Assembly: GCA_963965975.1 (NCBI GenBank)
Contig: OZ014411.1
Span: 23,605,249 to 23,669,248, forward strand
Length of the DNA: 64,000 nt
Direction: 5' to 3'
DNA from: Xestospongia bergquistia
Lineage: Eukaryota; Porifera; Demospongiae; Haplosclerida; Petrosiidae
Positions 36,331-50,600 of the stretch are shown here, one piece after another. Below the pieces are notes generated by a model. It saw only the letters and a list, made by a program, of their open reading frames with translations, did not search any database and was not told the origin of the DNA. The position numbers were made by a program, and so were the translations under genes. Every line of letters begins with the position of its first letter. The first letter of the stretch is position 1.

Positions 36331-37383
36331 CATACATACATATATATACATGTAGAATTAACTTAAACAGCAGGTATTCAAAGTATCCTTCTTTACCTGA
36401 ATCTAAGATATAAACATCAACACCATTTCCTTCTCCTCCAGGTTCAAATATATCATCTAATACTGGACTGACTTGGTCAATACGATCCAGTGCCCATGAA
36501 AGTGAAGCTTCAGCAAAAGTCTCTTCTTCAACAAACTCAACATTGTCAAGATCTTTTATCTAAAGTACAGTTTTATAATATATAATTTTATAATTATATG
36601 CATATGTGTAAGTTTGTTATATATATCACAATTCAGAGGCCTATACCCATATGACACAAAATTTGCAAAAATACATATTGACCAAAACCCCTAGATCAGA
36701 GTGACACGTTTTATGAAATCAAACTTGGCAAATTGATACAACACATGAAGACCAATAAGCTTTGACCTAACTTGCCATGAAATTTATACCAACATGCCAT
36801 TATTATTCTATTAGGTAGCATGTGCAATATTTCTTTAAGAATCTTGAGTTGACTGGTAAAAAACACATAAATAGACTGATTAACAATGACATGCAGAAAA
36901 GAAAAAGCTTCATAAGAATCTTATAAACCTGCTCTTTATAAAATTATAAAAGATATCTTTCTCAAAACTTACAACTCTCATGTGATATCTTTTATAAATT
37001 TACTGGCTGGCAGGTTCATATATAGAATATGTACCTTATAAAAACATTTAACGTACACACATACTCACATATAGACACAGACATAAACATTTTAAGCTAA
37101 CCTTATGGGCTTCATCTACTGACAGCCTTGTGACAATCATTTTAGCAAATGGACCCTCCATTTTGCGAATTTTGGAGTTCAATGATACAGTTTGAACTTT
37201 TTCAGCAATGACTTTAAATCTCTCATGACTGGTTTCTGGTGTCATTACAACCATATACTGACCTGTTGTCTTTGTTCCAGGAGCAGCACGAATAACTCGA
37301 CGTGTCTGCACCGCAGTTACAACGAGAAGAACTAAAATCACAATTTGGTTATGTTTTGTGCTAAGTTGCATATTTAGCATCAT
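15018..37383 (-). CDS. Gene B: secreted S8 protease with two NIDO domains and a 13-module somatomedin-B array (42 exons)
   Basis: Modelled as one mosaic protein of 2334 residues. The order is signal-I9-S8 (37102-37383, 36397-36559, 35516-36283), NIDO-1, two Ser/Thr linkers, SMB, NIDO-2, two Ser/Thr linkers, then repeated linker-SMB units down to a terminal SMB exon with TAA at 15018. The 42 exons sum to 7005 nt, divisible by three, and every phase matches; from NIDO-2 onward all linker and SMB borders are phase 1. No transmembrane segment was found, so it may be secreted. S8 is a protease, NIDO and SMB are extracellular interaction domains (established); their combination in one chain is inferred. 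The locus could instead be several transcripts, since any 1-1 exon can be skipped. The start at 37383 is the first ATG of the run; the MQ start shared by all paralogues is 37371. Confidence 0.6.
15660..16026 (-). CDS. Gene B exons 39-40: linker plus SMB module 12
   Basis: Linker 15904-16026 and SMB 15660-15851 (SCLSLNLSYSGCC, GCYCDQTC, SDCC, IGC), ending HTHTSTNTLG as in modules 4 and 6. Confidence 0.8.
16412..16444 (-). pseudogene. Gly/Ser linker exon with lost acceptor
   Basis: A 33-nt frame-preserving Gly/Ser block with an intact GTGAGT donor, but the acceptor reads ACAA instead of ACAG. It is probably skipped. Confidence 0.5.
16891..17248 (-). CDS. Gene B exons 37-38: linker plus SMB module 11
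   Basis: Linker 17126-17248 and SMB 16891-17076. The loop after the second Cys pair is three residues shorter (GCCVSSSCSNYGCYC), yet all ten Cys are kept. Confidence 0.78.
17249..18832 (-). other. Gene B intron with repeats
   Basis: Contains an SMB remnant at 18098-18152 and a stretch at 17560-17700 that resembles 24645-24785. No intact exon was recognised. Confidence 0.45.
18098..18152 (-). pseudogene. SMB exon N-terminal remnant
   Basis: An acceptor-like TAG is followed by a reading GSCQALNLSYS, then the similarity stops. It is the truncated start of another SMB exon. Confidence 0.5.
18833..19094 (-). CDS. Gene B exons 35-36: short linker plus SMB module 10
   Basis: A 39-nt linker (19056-19094, TTITPSHTPPMQ) and SMB exon 18833-19006 (SCLALKLSYYGCC, GCYCDEYC, NDCC, IGC). 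This pair is duplicated at 15018-15267. Confidence 0.76.
19095..20714 (-). other. Long gene B intron without recognisable exons
   Basis: AT-rich, with a TA/TAA-rich patch at about 20285-20430. No SMB, linker or NIDO signal between module 10 and the decayed exon at 20715. Confidence 0.45.
20715..20860 (-). pseudogene. Decayed SMB exon inside gene B
   Basis: It keeps CKNNGFYCCQYC and NDCCIDIAYIG but lacks the first Cys cluster, has the last Cys changed to Val, and lost the donor GT. It is a dead module between modules 9 and 10. Confidence 0.7.
21171..21535 (-). CDS. Gene B exons 33-34: linker plus SMB module 9
   Basis: Linker 21413-21535 and SMB 21171-21359 with GCLALSLSYSGCC, NECFCDQMC, DCC and MFCF. 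It is closest to module 5, including linker and intron sequence. Confidence 0.78.
21757..22813 (-). CDS. Gene B exons 31-32: two successive Gly/Ser linkers
   Basis: Exons 22757-22813 (57 nt, GSVSGSGLHSGSGSRSDIN) and 21757-21861 (105 nt, rich in GSGS and DSGF). Both are phase 1-1 with GTGAGT donors. An SMB exon tail with a mutated donor lies between them (22350-22385), so they probably became neighbours when that module died. Confidence 0.58.
22350..22385 (-). pseudogene. SMB exon C-terminal remnant with mutated donor
   Basis: The minus strand reads the tail typical of SMB exons (PTNIPTNAHG-like) but the donor GTAAG is ATAAG and no Cys-rich body precedes it. Confidence 0.45.
23324..23687 (-). 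CDS. Gene B exons 29-30: linker plus SMB module 8
   Basis: Linker 23565-23687 and SMB 23324-23515 (SCLALNLSYSGCC, GCFCDHIC, GDCC, IGC). The intron just before the linker holds a dead Gly/Ser exon and a transposon-like block. Confidence 0.8.
23967..24006 (-). pseudogene. Dead Gly/Ser linker exon
   Basis: The minus strand reads GSGLHSESGSRSDIND, almost the same as the exon at 22757-22813, but with neither acceptor AG nor donor GT in place. Confidence 0.5.
24150..24595 (-). mobile_element. Candidate non-autonomous DNA transposon in a gene B intron
   Basis: Both ends are dense in CAATTAC/GTAATTG motifs while the core (about 24305-24480) is unrelated. The core has a short minus-strand ORF (24304-24408) beginning MAKKAEKSAIFEHYYEIS, weakly like the BED-finger start of hAT transposases. 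No clear target duplication was seen. Confidence 0.35.
24937..25266 (-). CDS. Gene B exons 27-28: linker plus SMB module 7
   Basis: Linker 25144-25266 and a short SMB exon 24937-25095 (159 nt). All ten Cys remain (SCVALN, SGCC, PTC, GCYCDKDC, NCC, IDC), but the Ser/Thr tail after the last Cys is reduced to HPVNLG. Confidence 0.78.
25645..25701 (-). CDS. Gene B exon 26: Gly/Ser linker
   Basis: A 57-nt phase 1-1 exon, ESGFGSGMRSGSGKGSGIN. The acceptor is GACAG and the donor GTGAGT. Confidence 0.58.
25827..26190 (-). CDS. Gene B exons 24-25: linker plus SMB module 6
   Basis: Linker 26068-26190 and SMB 25827-26018 (SCLSLNLSYSGCC, GCFCDIDC, GDCC, IGC), ending HTHTSTNTLG like module 4. Confidence 0.8.
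26336..26700 (-). CDS. Gene B exons 22-23: linker plus SMB module 5
   Basis: Linker 26578-26700 and SMB 26336-26524. This module has GCLALNLSYSGCC without the usual Ser before the first Cys, an Asn-Glu in place of Asn-Gly (INECFCDQVC), and IFCF in place of IGCH. Module 9 shares these traits, so they form a second SMB subfamily. Confidence 0.78.
27047..27109 (-). CDS. Gene B exon 21: Gly/Ser linker
   Basis: A 63-nt phase 1-1 exon encoding [19 protein letters not shown]. It resembles the Gly/Ser exons 4 of genes C and D. Confidence 0.6.
27552..27915 (-). CDS. Gene B exons 19-20: linker plus SMB module 4
   Basis: Linker exon 27793-27915 (123 nt) and SMB exon 27552-27743 (192 nt) with SCLSLNLNYSGCC, GCYCDQTC and DCC, ending HTHTSTNTLG. 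Modules 6 and 12 share this end, marking one SMB subfamily. Confidence 0.8.
28007..28050. repeat. Perfect hairpin, 18-bp arms
   Basis: TGTAAATATGCTTTGGCA and its exact reverse complement are separated by an 8-nt loop in a gene B intron. Confidence 0.85.
28464..28803 (-). CDS. Gene B exons 17-18: linker plus SMB module 3
   Basis: Linker exon 28699-28803 (105 nt, shortened at its 5' side) and SMB exon 28464-28649 with SCLELNLSYHGCC, GCYCDLNC, GDCC and IGC. It pairs closely with module 2, a likely local duplication. Confidence 0.76.
28997..29333 (-). CDS. Gene B exons 15-16: linker plus SMB module 2
   Basis: Linker exon 29232-29333 (acceptor shifted inward to a CAG) and SMB exon 28997-29185 with SCLELNLNYHGCC, GCFCDQIC, DCC and IGC. 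The donor is GTAAGA. Confidence 0.76.
29741..30320 (-). CDS. Gene B exons 13-14: Ser/Thr-rich linkers
   Basis: Exons 30198-30320 and 29741-29863, each 123 nt and phase 1-1. The 41-codon unit is the standard length of most Ser/Thr linker exons in this locus. Confidence 0.66.
31039..31796 (-). CDS. Gene B exons 10-12: NIDO domain 2
   Basis: Exons 31654-31796, 31327-31605 and 31039-31270. Hallmarks are IVIAPFWDDIVLTNTGIVEY, NVNLELDWVMVAKWVNVC and VVIASQRSTSYVIFTYKC. It is an intragenic duplicate of NIDO-1: the last exon is exactly 232 nt in both. Confidence 0.82.
32521..32694 (-). CDS. Gene B exon 9: SMB module 1
   Basis: Phase 1-1 exon with all ten cysteines of the local SMB pattern: SCLALN, YSGCC, TTC, GCYCDKSC, DCC and IGC. 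It lies between the two NIDO domains. Confidence 0.82.
32754..33534 (-). CDS. Gene B exons 7-8: Ser/Thr-rich linkers
   Basis: Exons 33403-33534 and 32754-32876, phase 1-1, encode Ser/Thr-rich strings ending in ETFTLG and PTPIVTQG. They are likely O-glycosylated spacers. Confidence 0.68.
34061..34877 (-). CDS. Gene B exons 4-6: NIDO domain 1
   Basis: Exons 34687-34877, 34346-34633 and 34061-34292. Exon 4 opens with a Gly/Ser linker (RFESGSGIGFKYLTF). NIDO hallmarks are VVIAPFWDDIRLTYTGIVKY, NVDLELDWVLVAKWVNVC, and TNTFQVVVASQGSSSYAIF then TYKCDLLQW. The exon lengths 288 and 232 nt equal those of gene A NIDO-1. Confidence 0.82.
35516..36283 (-). CDS. Gene B exon 3: peptidase S8 core
   Basis: Encodes 256 residues of a proteinase-K-like protease: His motif CHGHGTLVAS (His about 186), oxyanion ASAGNDRR, Ser motif LSGTSMATPLVSG (Ser about 345). 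The usual HGTHV is HGTLV here and in gene A. It ends NCLLHIR before GTAAGT in phase 1. A (TA)n tract sits in the intron just upstream. Confidence 0.88.
36285..36335. repeat. TA-rich microsatellite before the gene B protease exon
   Basis: An almost pure run of TA, followed by CATA units, directly in front of the exon 3 acceptor and replacing the usual polypyrimidine tract. A shorter version precedes the gene A exon. Confidence 0.75.
36397..36559 (-). CDS. Gene B exon 2: propeptide end and catalytic Asp
   Basis: A 163-nt exon encoding the end of the I9 domain and VDVYILDSG with the catalytic Asp (about residue 147); the donor is GTAAAG. Gene A has DTG here, gene B DSG; both are normal for S8 enzymes. 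Confidence 0.8.
37102..37383 (-). CDS. Gene B exon 1: signal peptide and I9 propeptide start
   Basis: Encodes a short polar lead, a hydrophobic signal core (IVILVLLVVTAVQT), RRVIRAAPG and the I9 strand [16 protein letters not shown]. It ends LSVDEAHK in phase 0 before GTTAGC. Confidence 0.8.
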
Positions 37384-37479
37384 GATACACTGTGTTACCT
37401 TGGCTAATCGTTTGTTTTATATGTGTTACGAGGACTATACACACATATAGTATATACGTATATATCTCCTCCCATTTTT

Positions 37480-37580
37480 AATAGTCTATTGATGTTTGTG
37501 ACAATTGAGCCGCATCTGACGCATGCGGCAACCATGCAATGAATTTTATTAACACTAGCGGCGATGCGTTTGACTAGATA
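37480..37580 (-). promoter_or_regulatory. Conserved upstream block of gene B
   Basis: Contains TGACAATTGAGCCGCAT, GCGGCAACCA and GGCGATGCGTTTGAC, also found upstream of gene A (about 11259-11335). It is GC-richer than its surroundings and begins about 100 nt before the ATG, so a promoter role is plausible. Confidence 0.4.
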
Positions 37581-38321
37581 AGAAATTTTACTAGTAATAT
37601 AGTATATTGCTCGTTTAAGTTTAAACTGAAATATGATTAGGAATATCGGACTATGTGGACAAGATCAGTAAGCAAATTGTAATCCTACAAGTATGTTGAA
37701 TGTTAATGACCATTACAAGATTGGAACTTTGTCAGCCTAATGATTGACTCTTCAGCTAATGTAACAAATACCTTAGTTATGCATAAGCTGATTAATAATT
37801 ATCATCATAATTAAACTGAAATCAGCAAAAATTTTAGGATAATAAAAATCAATTAGACACATGAATTTTGTTATGTACTAATGCTCTAGCCAACAGCCAT
37901 GAGATATTTTAGATATAAATCAAAATTTGCCTAAGATTAGTTTTTAGACCATTCACTGTTGCATGCTATTTTACATGTCATTCTAAGCAGACAATTACTA
38001 CAGGTCTTCATTATTAGATTTGATGCTGTTTTTATTACCAAACTATTTTAAATAATACTATAAAGTTAGAATGTATTTCTGTCCAATAAGTATATTTATT
38101 TTTTAGAACTGTTGTACTTTACATCTTAAGGATTCAGTTAGGTAGAAAAATTGATAAAAATTAATGTATTTTTGTTGTATAATAATTTTTAGTTGGATAA
38201 TAATATTTCATCTAAAACTATTAGTAATAATGTAATTCAAATAAATGCAATAACAGCAAAAAATTACTACTTAAGTTCACTACGCATTTTACATATACTA
38301 TTATTGTAAACAGGTGTACAA
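37581..38321. other. Intergenic region between genes C and B
   Basis: AT-rich with no coding signal. The gene C/D duplication unit appears to begin at about 38045, where sequence matching 46911 starts. Confidence 0.5.
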
Positions 38322-45135
<6,814 letters not shown>

Positions 45136-45181
45136 ATCTAATAACACGATGCAAAGTGCAAGTAGTTGTTGCTCGACAGTT

Positions 45182-45189
45182 TTTATATA
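45182..45189 (-). promoter_or_regulatory. Candidate TATA box of gene C
   Basis: TATATAAA on the minus strand about 47 nt before the ATG at 45135, inside a promoter duplicated with gene D. Confidence 0.45.
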
Positions 45190-45429
45190 TACTAATTCTG
45201 AGCCACGCCTCTCATTTCGAAATGGTGAATTGCAGACAACACATTGTGTATAATAATTTTATGTGGAAATAAATTTTAAACGTTTTATTCCTTATAAATA
45301 TTAGATTTATATGATCTTAGGCAAGTGAATAGTATCTATGTCATACAACATGTACAACATACATAGATAGCTGTAGCAAATATCATCGATAAATCAAAGC
45401 TATGTTGTCCAGCTATGATCTGAATATTA

Positions 45430-45606
45430 TTGAGTTATCGATATACTAGTTTGGTTAACATTACGTCCAGTAACATCATTATAAGGAAAATATCAATTAT
45501 TATTGTAACTGCTGGCAATACTCAAAGTGATGCTTGTAATCATAGTCATGCTGTGATTAAAGAAATGACTATAGATGTTCCACATGTAAACACATGTACA
45601 CTTCTA
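45430..45606 (+). pseudogene. S8 protease fragment on the opposite strand
   Basis: The plus strand reads SSNIIIRKISIIIVTAGNTQ then SDACNHSHA, clearly like the oxyanion region of the four proteases ([17 protein letters not shown]). Just after it, 45570-45606 resembles the Ser-motif region in the reverse orientation. It is a rearranged relic. Confidence 0.6.
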
Positions 45607-45640
45607 TTACATGAGTTTATACTCATGTAATAGAAGTGTA
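45597..45640. repeat. Perfect hairpin, 20-bp arms, upstream of gene C
   Basis: TACACTTCTATTACATGAGT and its exact complement with a 4-nt loop. Duplicated upstream of gene D. Confidence 0.88.
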
Positions 45641-47177
45641 ATAGAAGATGAACTGTAGTAACTACAGTGCTCTATTGTATTAGAACACTCGTCTGTTCCA
45701 CTTTAACACATTGAAGAAAGTGATACCCCATTTTTTATTGCATATTGTTTCTGGTCATGTCAGTGCAAATAAACCATTTAGTCTCCAGCCTCATACACTT
45801 TAGCTTCAGCATCATACTGGTCTACTTCAAGTGTTTTGACTGCAAATAATGCTCTTACCTTGTTAATAAAACTTATAATTAGAGTCAGTATACATATGTG
45901 CATTATAATGCTGACCTGTTCTTGTCACTAATTATATTATTAATGTAATTATATTATTTATGTCTATGATATGTTTACTCTGATAATTAGATTACACGCT
46001 GTTAAGTCCATATAATAGCAAAAACTATGCAAGGTTAATTAGATCAAGATATATGAGGAATTGTTTGTATACGTAATATGATATCTGTTATCAAAAGTAC
46101 TTCCTTTTTATGAAATTGTTAATTAGCTTTAGCTGGTTTTATTTGGAGTCTGCATCCCATAATACTCAGAACACCTATGCTACTACATTTGTACTGAGTA
46201 ATATAATGAGTCATGCAATGTCATTGTAAAATGAAGATAAACATCTCTTCTGCGTCTTTTACATTTGTCCAAGAGTCACTAGTGTTTTCAATTAGGGCTA
46301 CACCATTGTGCTAATAGGTTCAAAGTAAGGATTTAGTTGTGTTAGCCAATAGGACTGTAACATGTGCATACTGCTAAAAGTGATGCATCATTTTAATACA
46401 CAAAATTGTTGTGTGAGGTTCATATATGCCTATCACAACATTACTTTTATATGAAATGATGCACGAAGTTATAAGAAGAGTAAATAGAATATATTATGTA
46501 TATAGATTGCTAAGTTCATTGACTGACTTTTGTAAACATATAGAAACACTATAGTTGTGCAAAGACTTATCACATACTGACACTAGCTGCAAGTATATAG
46601 TTACAAGAAAATATCATCAAATGTGATATTTATACCTATATGTACTAGCAGATATTATAGTATCTATTAAAGTCATACATAGAATCAAATTGAGAATCTG
46701 TATGATGATTGCTAGTAGGTCAAATAAACAATTACTTAAACTCATTAATTTAGATTACTAATGAAACTAATTACTGAAAATAAGAGGACTTGATAATTGT
46801 ACACAGTGTATAATGTCTGTTTACCAATCTTAACCATCACCACATAGAAATGGAATAACAATGAGCAACACATAACTCAAAAAACAAATTGCTAAGATAT
46901 TATTTTAAATAATACTGTAAAGTTAGAATGTATTTCTGTCCAATAAGTATATTTATTTTTTAGAACTGTTGTACTTTACATGTTAAGGATTCAGTTAGGT
47001 AGAAAAATTGATAAAATTAATGTATTTTTGTTGTATAATAATTTTTAATTGGATAAAAATATTTCATCTAAAACTATTAGTAATAATGTAATTCAAATAA
47101 ATGCAACAACAGCAAAAAATTACTACTTAAGTTCACTACACATTTTAAATACACTATTACTGTAAACAGGTGTACAA

Positions 47178-47664
47178 TTAGATTTGAGACTCTTCCCTCT
47201 CTTCAACATGTTCCTTAAGATGTGGGTGCATCTCACTTTGATCTGGAAGAATATAATAATTCAAAAGTGACAAAGAAATTAGCCTATTTAACACTTATTA
47301 CAATCCTCATTTTTCGTGCAGCATTAAAGTACCATATTTTAATGCAATATCAAAATATTTAATTTTATAGGAAATTTGTTTTTAATTTATCAATTCTACA
47401 TTTTAGTCATTAATATAATATTGTCATATGTATAAAAGTAAGCAAAACATCTTTGTGTATGTTTATTAAAAAATTGTGTTTATATATGACAGTGTTGTAA
47501 GCAAAAACACATATTTAAAAATTATCAAAAAATGATAAATTCATTCATTACCTTCTTGATTTGAAGTATATGCTTCATAGTAAATATTTTGTATAGTATA
47601 GTCATCTGCTTTGACACCACTGCCCTTAGCAAATGAATACTTCTCTGTCTTGGTAAAATGTTTA
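47178..47664 (-). CDS. Gene D exons 23-24: cytoplasmic tail
   Basis: Exons 47552-47664 and 47178-47242 encode about 58 residues. A basic start ([11 protein letters not shown]) leads to a tyrosine cluster ([18 protein letters not shown]) and an acidic end (EEREESQI) before TAA. The tail is nearly identical to that of gene C. Clustered tyrosines suggest phosphorylation or sorting signals, but no textbook ITAM or NPxY motif is present. Confidence 0.72.
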
Positions 47665-50600
47665 CTAATGATGGAAAAATAAAAGAAATAATATAAGTCA
47701 GGTTATAATGTCATGGATTTTGATTTCAATTAAAATTACTGAAATGTGAAAAATTTAGTACTTCATGCTATGATTGTTTTTAAAAAAATTGTGATGATAA
47801 AATTGCTTGGTCAACTCAAATATATAATTTCTCATAGCCTTATCATCAAAATTACATCAAAACAGGTATATAAAAGCAAAAAATATACTGTAACATATGA
47901 ACTACTTACTATAAAATAAAGACCAGTATAAACAACAACAGAGCAATCAGTAGAATACCAACAAATGAACCTAGAACAATTCCAGCAATAGTGCCTTCTA
48001 AAAAACCATTGTCAGTTGAAGTAGGCAATGAGGTTGAGGATAAAATGCTTGTAGTAATAACTGTGTTCATAGAGCTTGATAACATAGATGAAGATCCTAT
48101 GTCATCTATTTTATAGAATACATTTATATTATACATCATCATGTAAAAATGCACATACCTGCTACACACATAGTTCTTTGAAGTCTTGATCCTTCAGGAC
48201 ATGAACATTTAAATTTGCCTGGCATATTCTGGCATATCTGATTGCCAGGACAAATTGACTCTTCATTCATGAATGCTTCAAAACACTCATCAATGTCTAT
48301 AGATATAATTGTTATATTTTATTAGCTCAATATTCTAACAGTAATATCTACTGACCAGTGCAAGTAAATCCATCAGCATTTAGAGTATAGCTGTTATTAC
48401 ATTTACAAATAAAGCTACCATCATTGTTAATGCAGTGTTGTTCACAAGGATTAGTTGCTATATTACATTCATTGATATCTGATGAAAGTAGAAAAACAGT
48501 TATATAGTATGTGTTACTAATATATTGTGAAAGTTTTGAAACAGTCACCTTGTTTATTCATAAAGAACAACATAATAATATATGACAAAACATTTATTAT
48601 AGACTATTCCAGCACATTAATTACTACAGTATTTTACAATTTAATTTAATATTTTATAATTTAAGTGACTATCAAAGTATTATTTCTTACCAGTACAATT
48701 TAATCCATTTGAATCCAAGACATAACCACTGTAACAATAACAAACTTCCAGTGATGATCTAACATCCAGTGCACACAGCTGTTCACATTTATTGTTATCT
48801 GGACACTTTCTTTTAGGATCAACTGGGAAAAGTTACATGACAAAATGTAAAAGTTATATGACCAATTTAATTATTACTACTGTAACAAAAATTTGTTTAT
48901 AAATTTGCTAAATTAGTAGTGCAGAAGATTTATGGAAGTATTTAATTAATAAATCATATCAAAAATTAATACTAATTTGTTGCTAGCAAGTTAACATATT
49001 CTCTAAATAGATAGAATACAAAACATGATGAACACTAAATTAATGGAAAATACACTATAAAATCTTGTCTTACCTACACAACTTTGTGCATCATTTTGTA
49101 AAATAAATCCATTGTGACATGAACAATTGTATGAACCAAGAGTATTTACACAGATCTGCTGACAGTCATAGAGAAATCTGGAGCACTCATCAATATCTAT
49201 ATACAAAATTATTATTAATAATTCTGCAAATCTCAATAGTATGCTTACCATTACATGAGTGTTTATCATCAGATAATTCATAACCTGAATTACATTGGCA
49301 TTCATAACTACCAATGCTGTTAACACATCTCTGAGAACATAAACTTACATTAGCACATTCATCAATATCTTAAATAAAAAAGGGTAAATTGTTAGTGACT
49401 TTGAATTGGACATACCAACACAAGCACTACCATCTCCAGTGTAACCTGAGGGACAAGCAGGACATGTTCCCCCAATAGCTGGGGCTTTGTTATCATCACA
49501 CTTAGAACCATTAAAGCAAGACATTTCACTGCAGCCATCAGCATCATTTTCACAAAAATCTCCATCATATGCTAAAAGTTTTAAGAACACATATAACAAG
49601 TATTGTTGCTTGTATATAAAGGGCATTGATACCTTCATTGCAGTCACAAAGCAATAAAAGTGGATTACTAGATGTATTCATTACACCCTCAGCTGTACAG
49701 TTTCCTCCATTTTGACATCCACAAATACGTACCTGACAAGTAAAATATACTAAGTTTTTTGTTATTTTATATTAAACAACATGCATTCATATTATACATG
49801 CTATGAAGTGCATCTCATATACATTACTGTTAGCTAGGTGGCATATATGACTTAATAAAGCTTATTTTAAAAACTCACTAATCTAATATAATAATGAACC
49901 AGCAATGATTAAAGTTTACCTGCGGTTGAATAGCAGAGACAGCTCCCATTGAGTCTTTGGCCATAACAATAATGCTTAAGTCTTTTATTACTGATTTTAT
50001 CATGACACCCAAAAAGTAAATTGATCCTAAATTCTCAAAGGTATATTCAGCTGGTAGGTTACCCTCAACTGTAACATTTAGTGAGTCTCCTGGGTCTGTT
50101 ATATTTAAAATGAATATTGATGTCTCATTAATAGTAACTATAAAGTGTTCAGCTGCCTCAATAAGAGGAGCAGTGTTGTCTATGAGAGTATAAAAAATTA
50201 TACAGTTTAAAATTAATGATACAAGTCTAACTTACTAGCCATTTCTTGATTCTCTTCATTTTCTTCCATTGTTCTTTGAGTGTTTTGTGCTAGTTCTCTA
50301 TTACCAGTTTCACAGTAATCAAATATACATTGTATATTTTGTGGTCCTCCACACACATTCTCTGCTTCTTTACGCCTTACATCATCTATCTCATCTAGAA
50401 AATGAGGTATGTGGTCAGGAACTGAGTAATTGGCTACACCCTGTCCTTTTGAATAATAAAACAAGCTCTCATCCTCAGTAACTTGCCCTATGAAAAAATG
50501 TAACATTATTTTCTGTCATCTAATCACACAGTCTATCAATCTGTGATCTTAATATTCATGAAATTATCTATCCATTCAACAATTTATCATTCCTCTATTC

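Larger units (their letters stand above)
45136..47177. other. Intergenic region between genes D and C
   Basis: It contains the gene C promoter, a fragment of S8 sequence on the plus strand (about 45430-45560), a perfect hairpin (45597-45640) and, from about 46906, the start of the duplicated unit. A stretch near 45780-45870 reads VRALFAVKT on the minus strand and recurs at 60050-60130; I do not recognise it. Confidence 0.5.
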
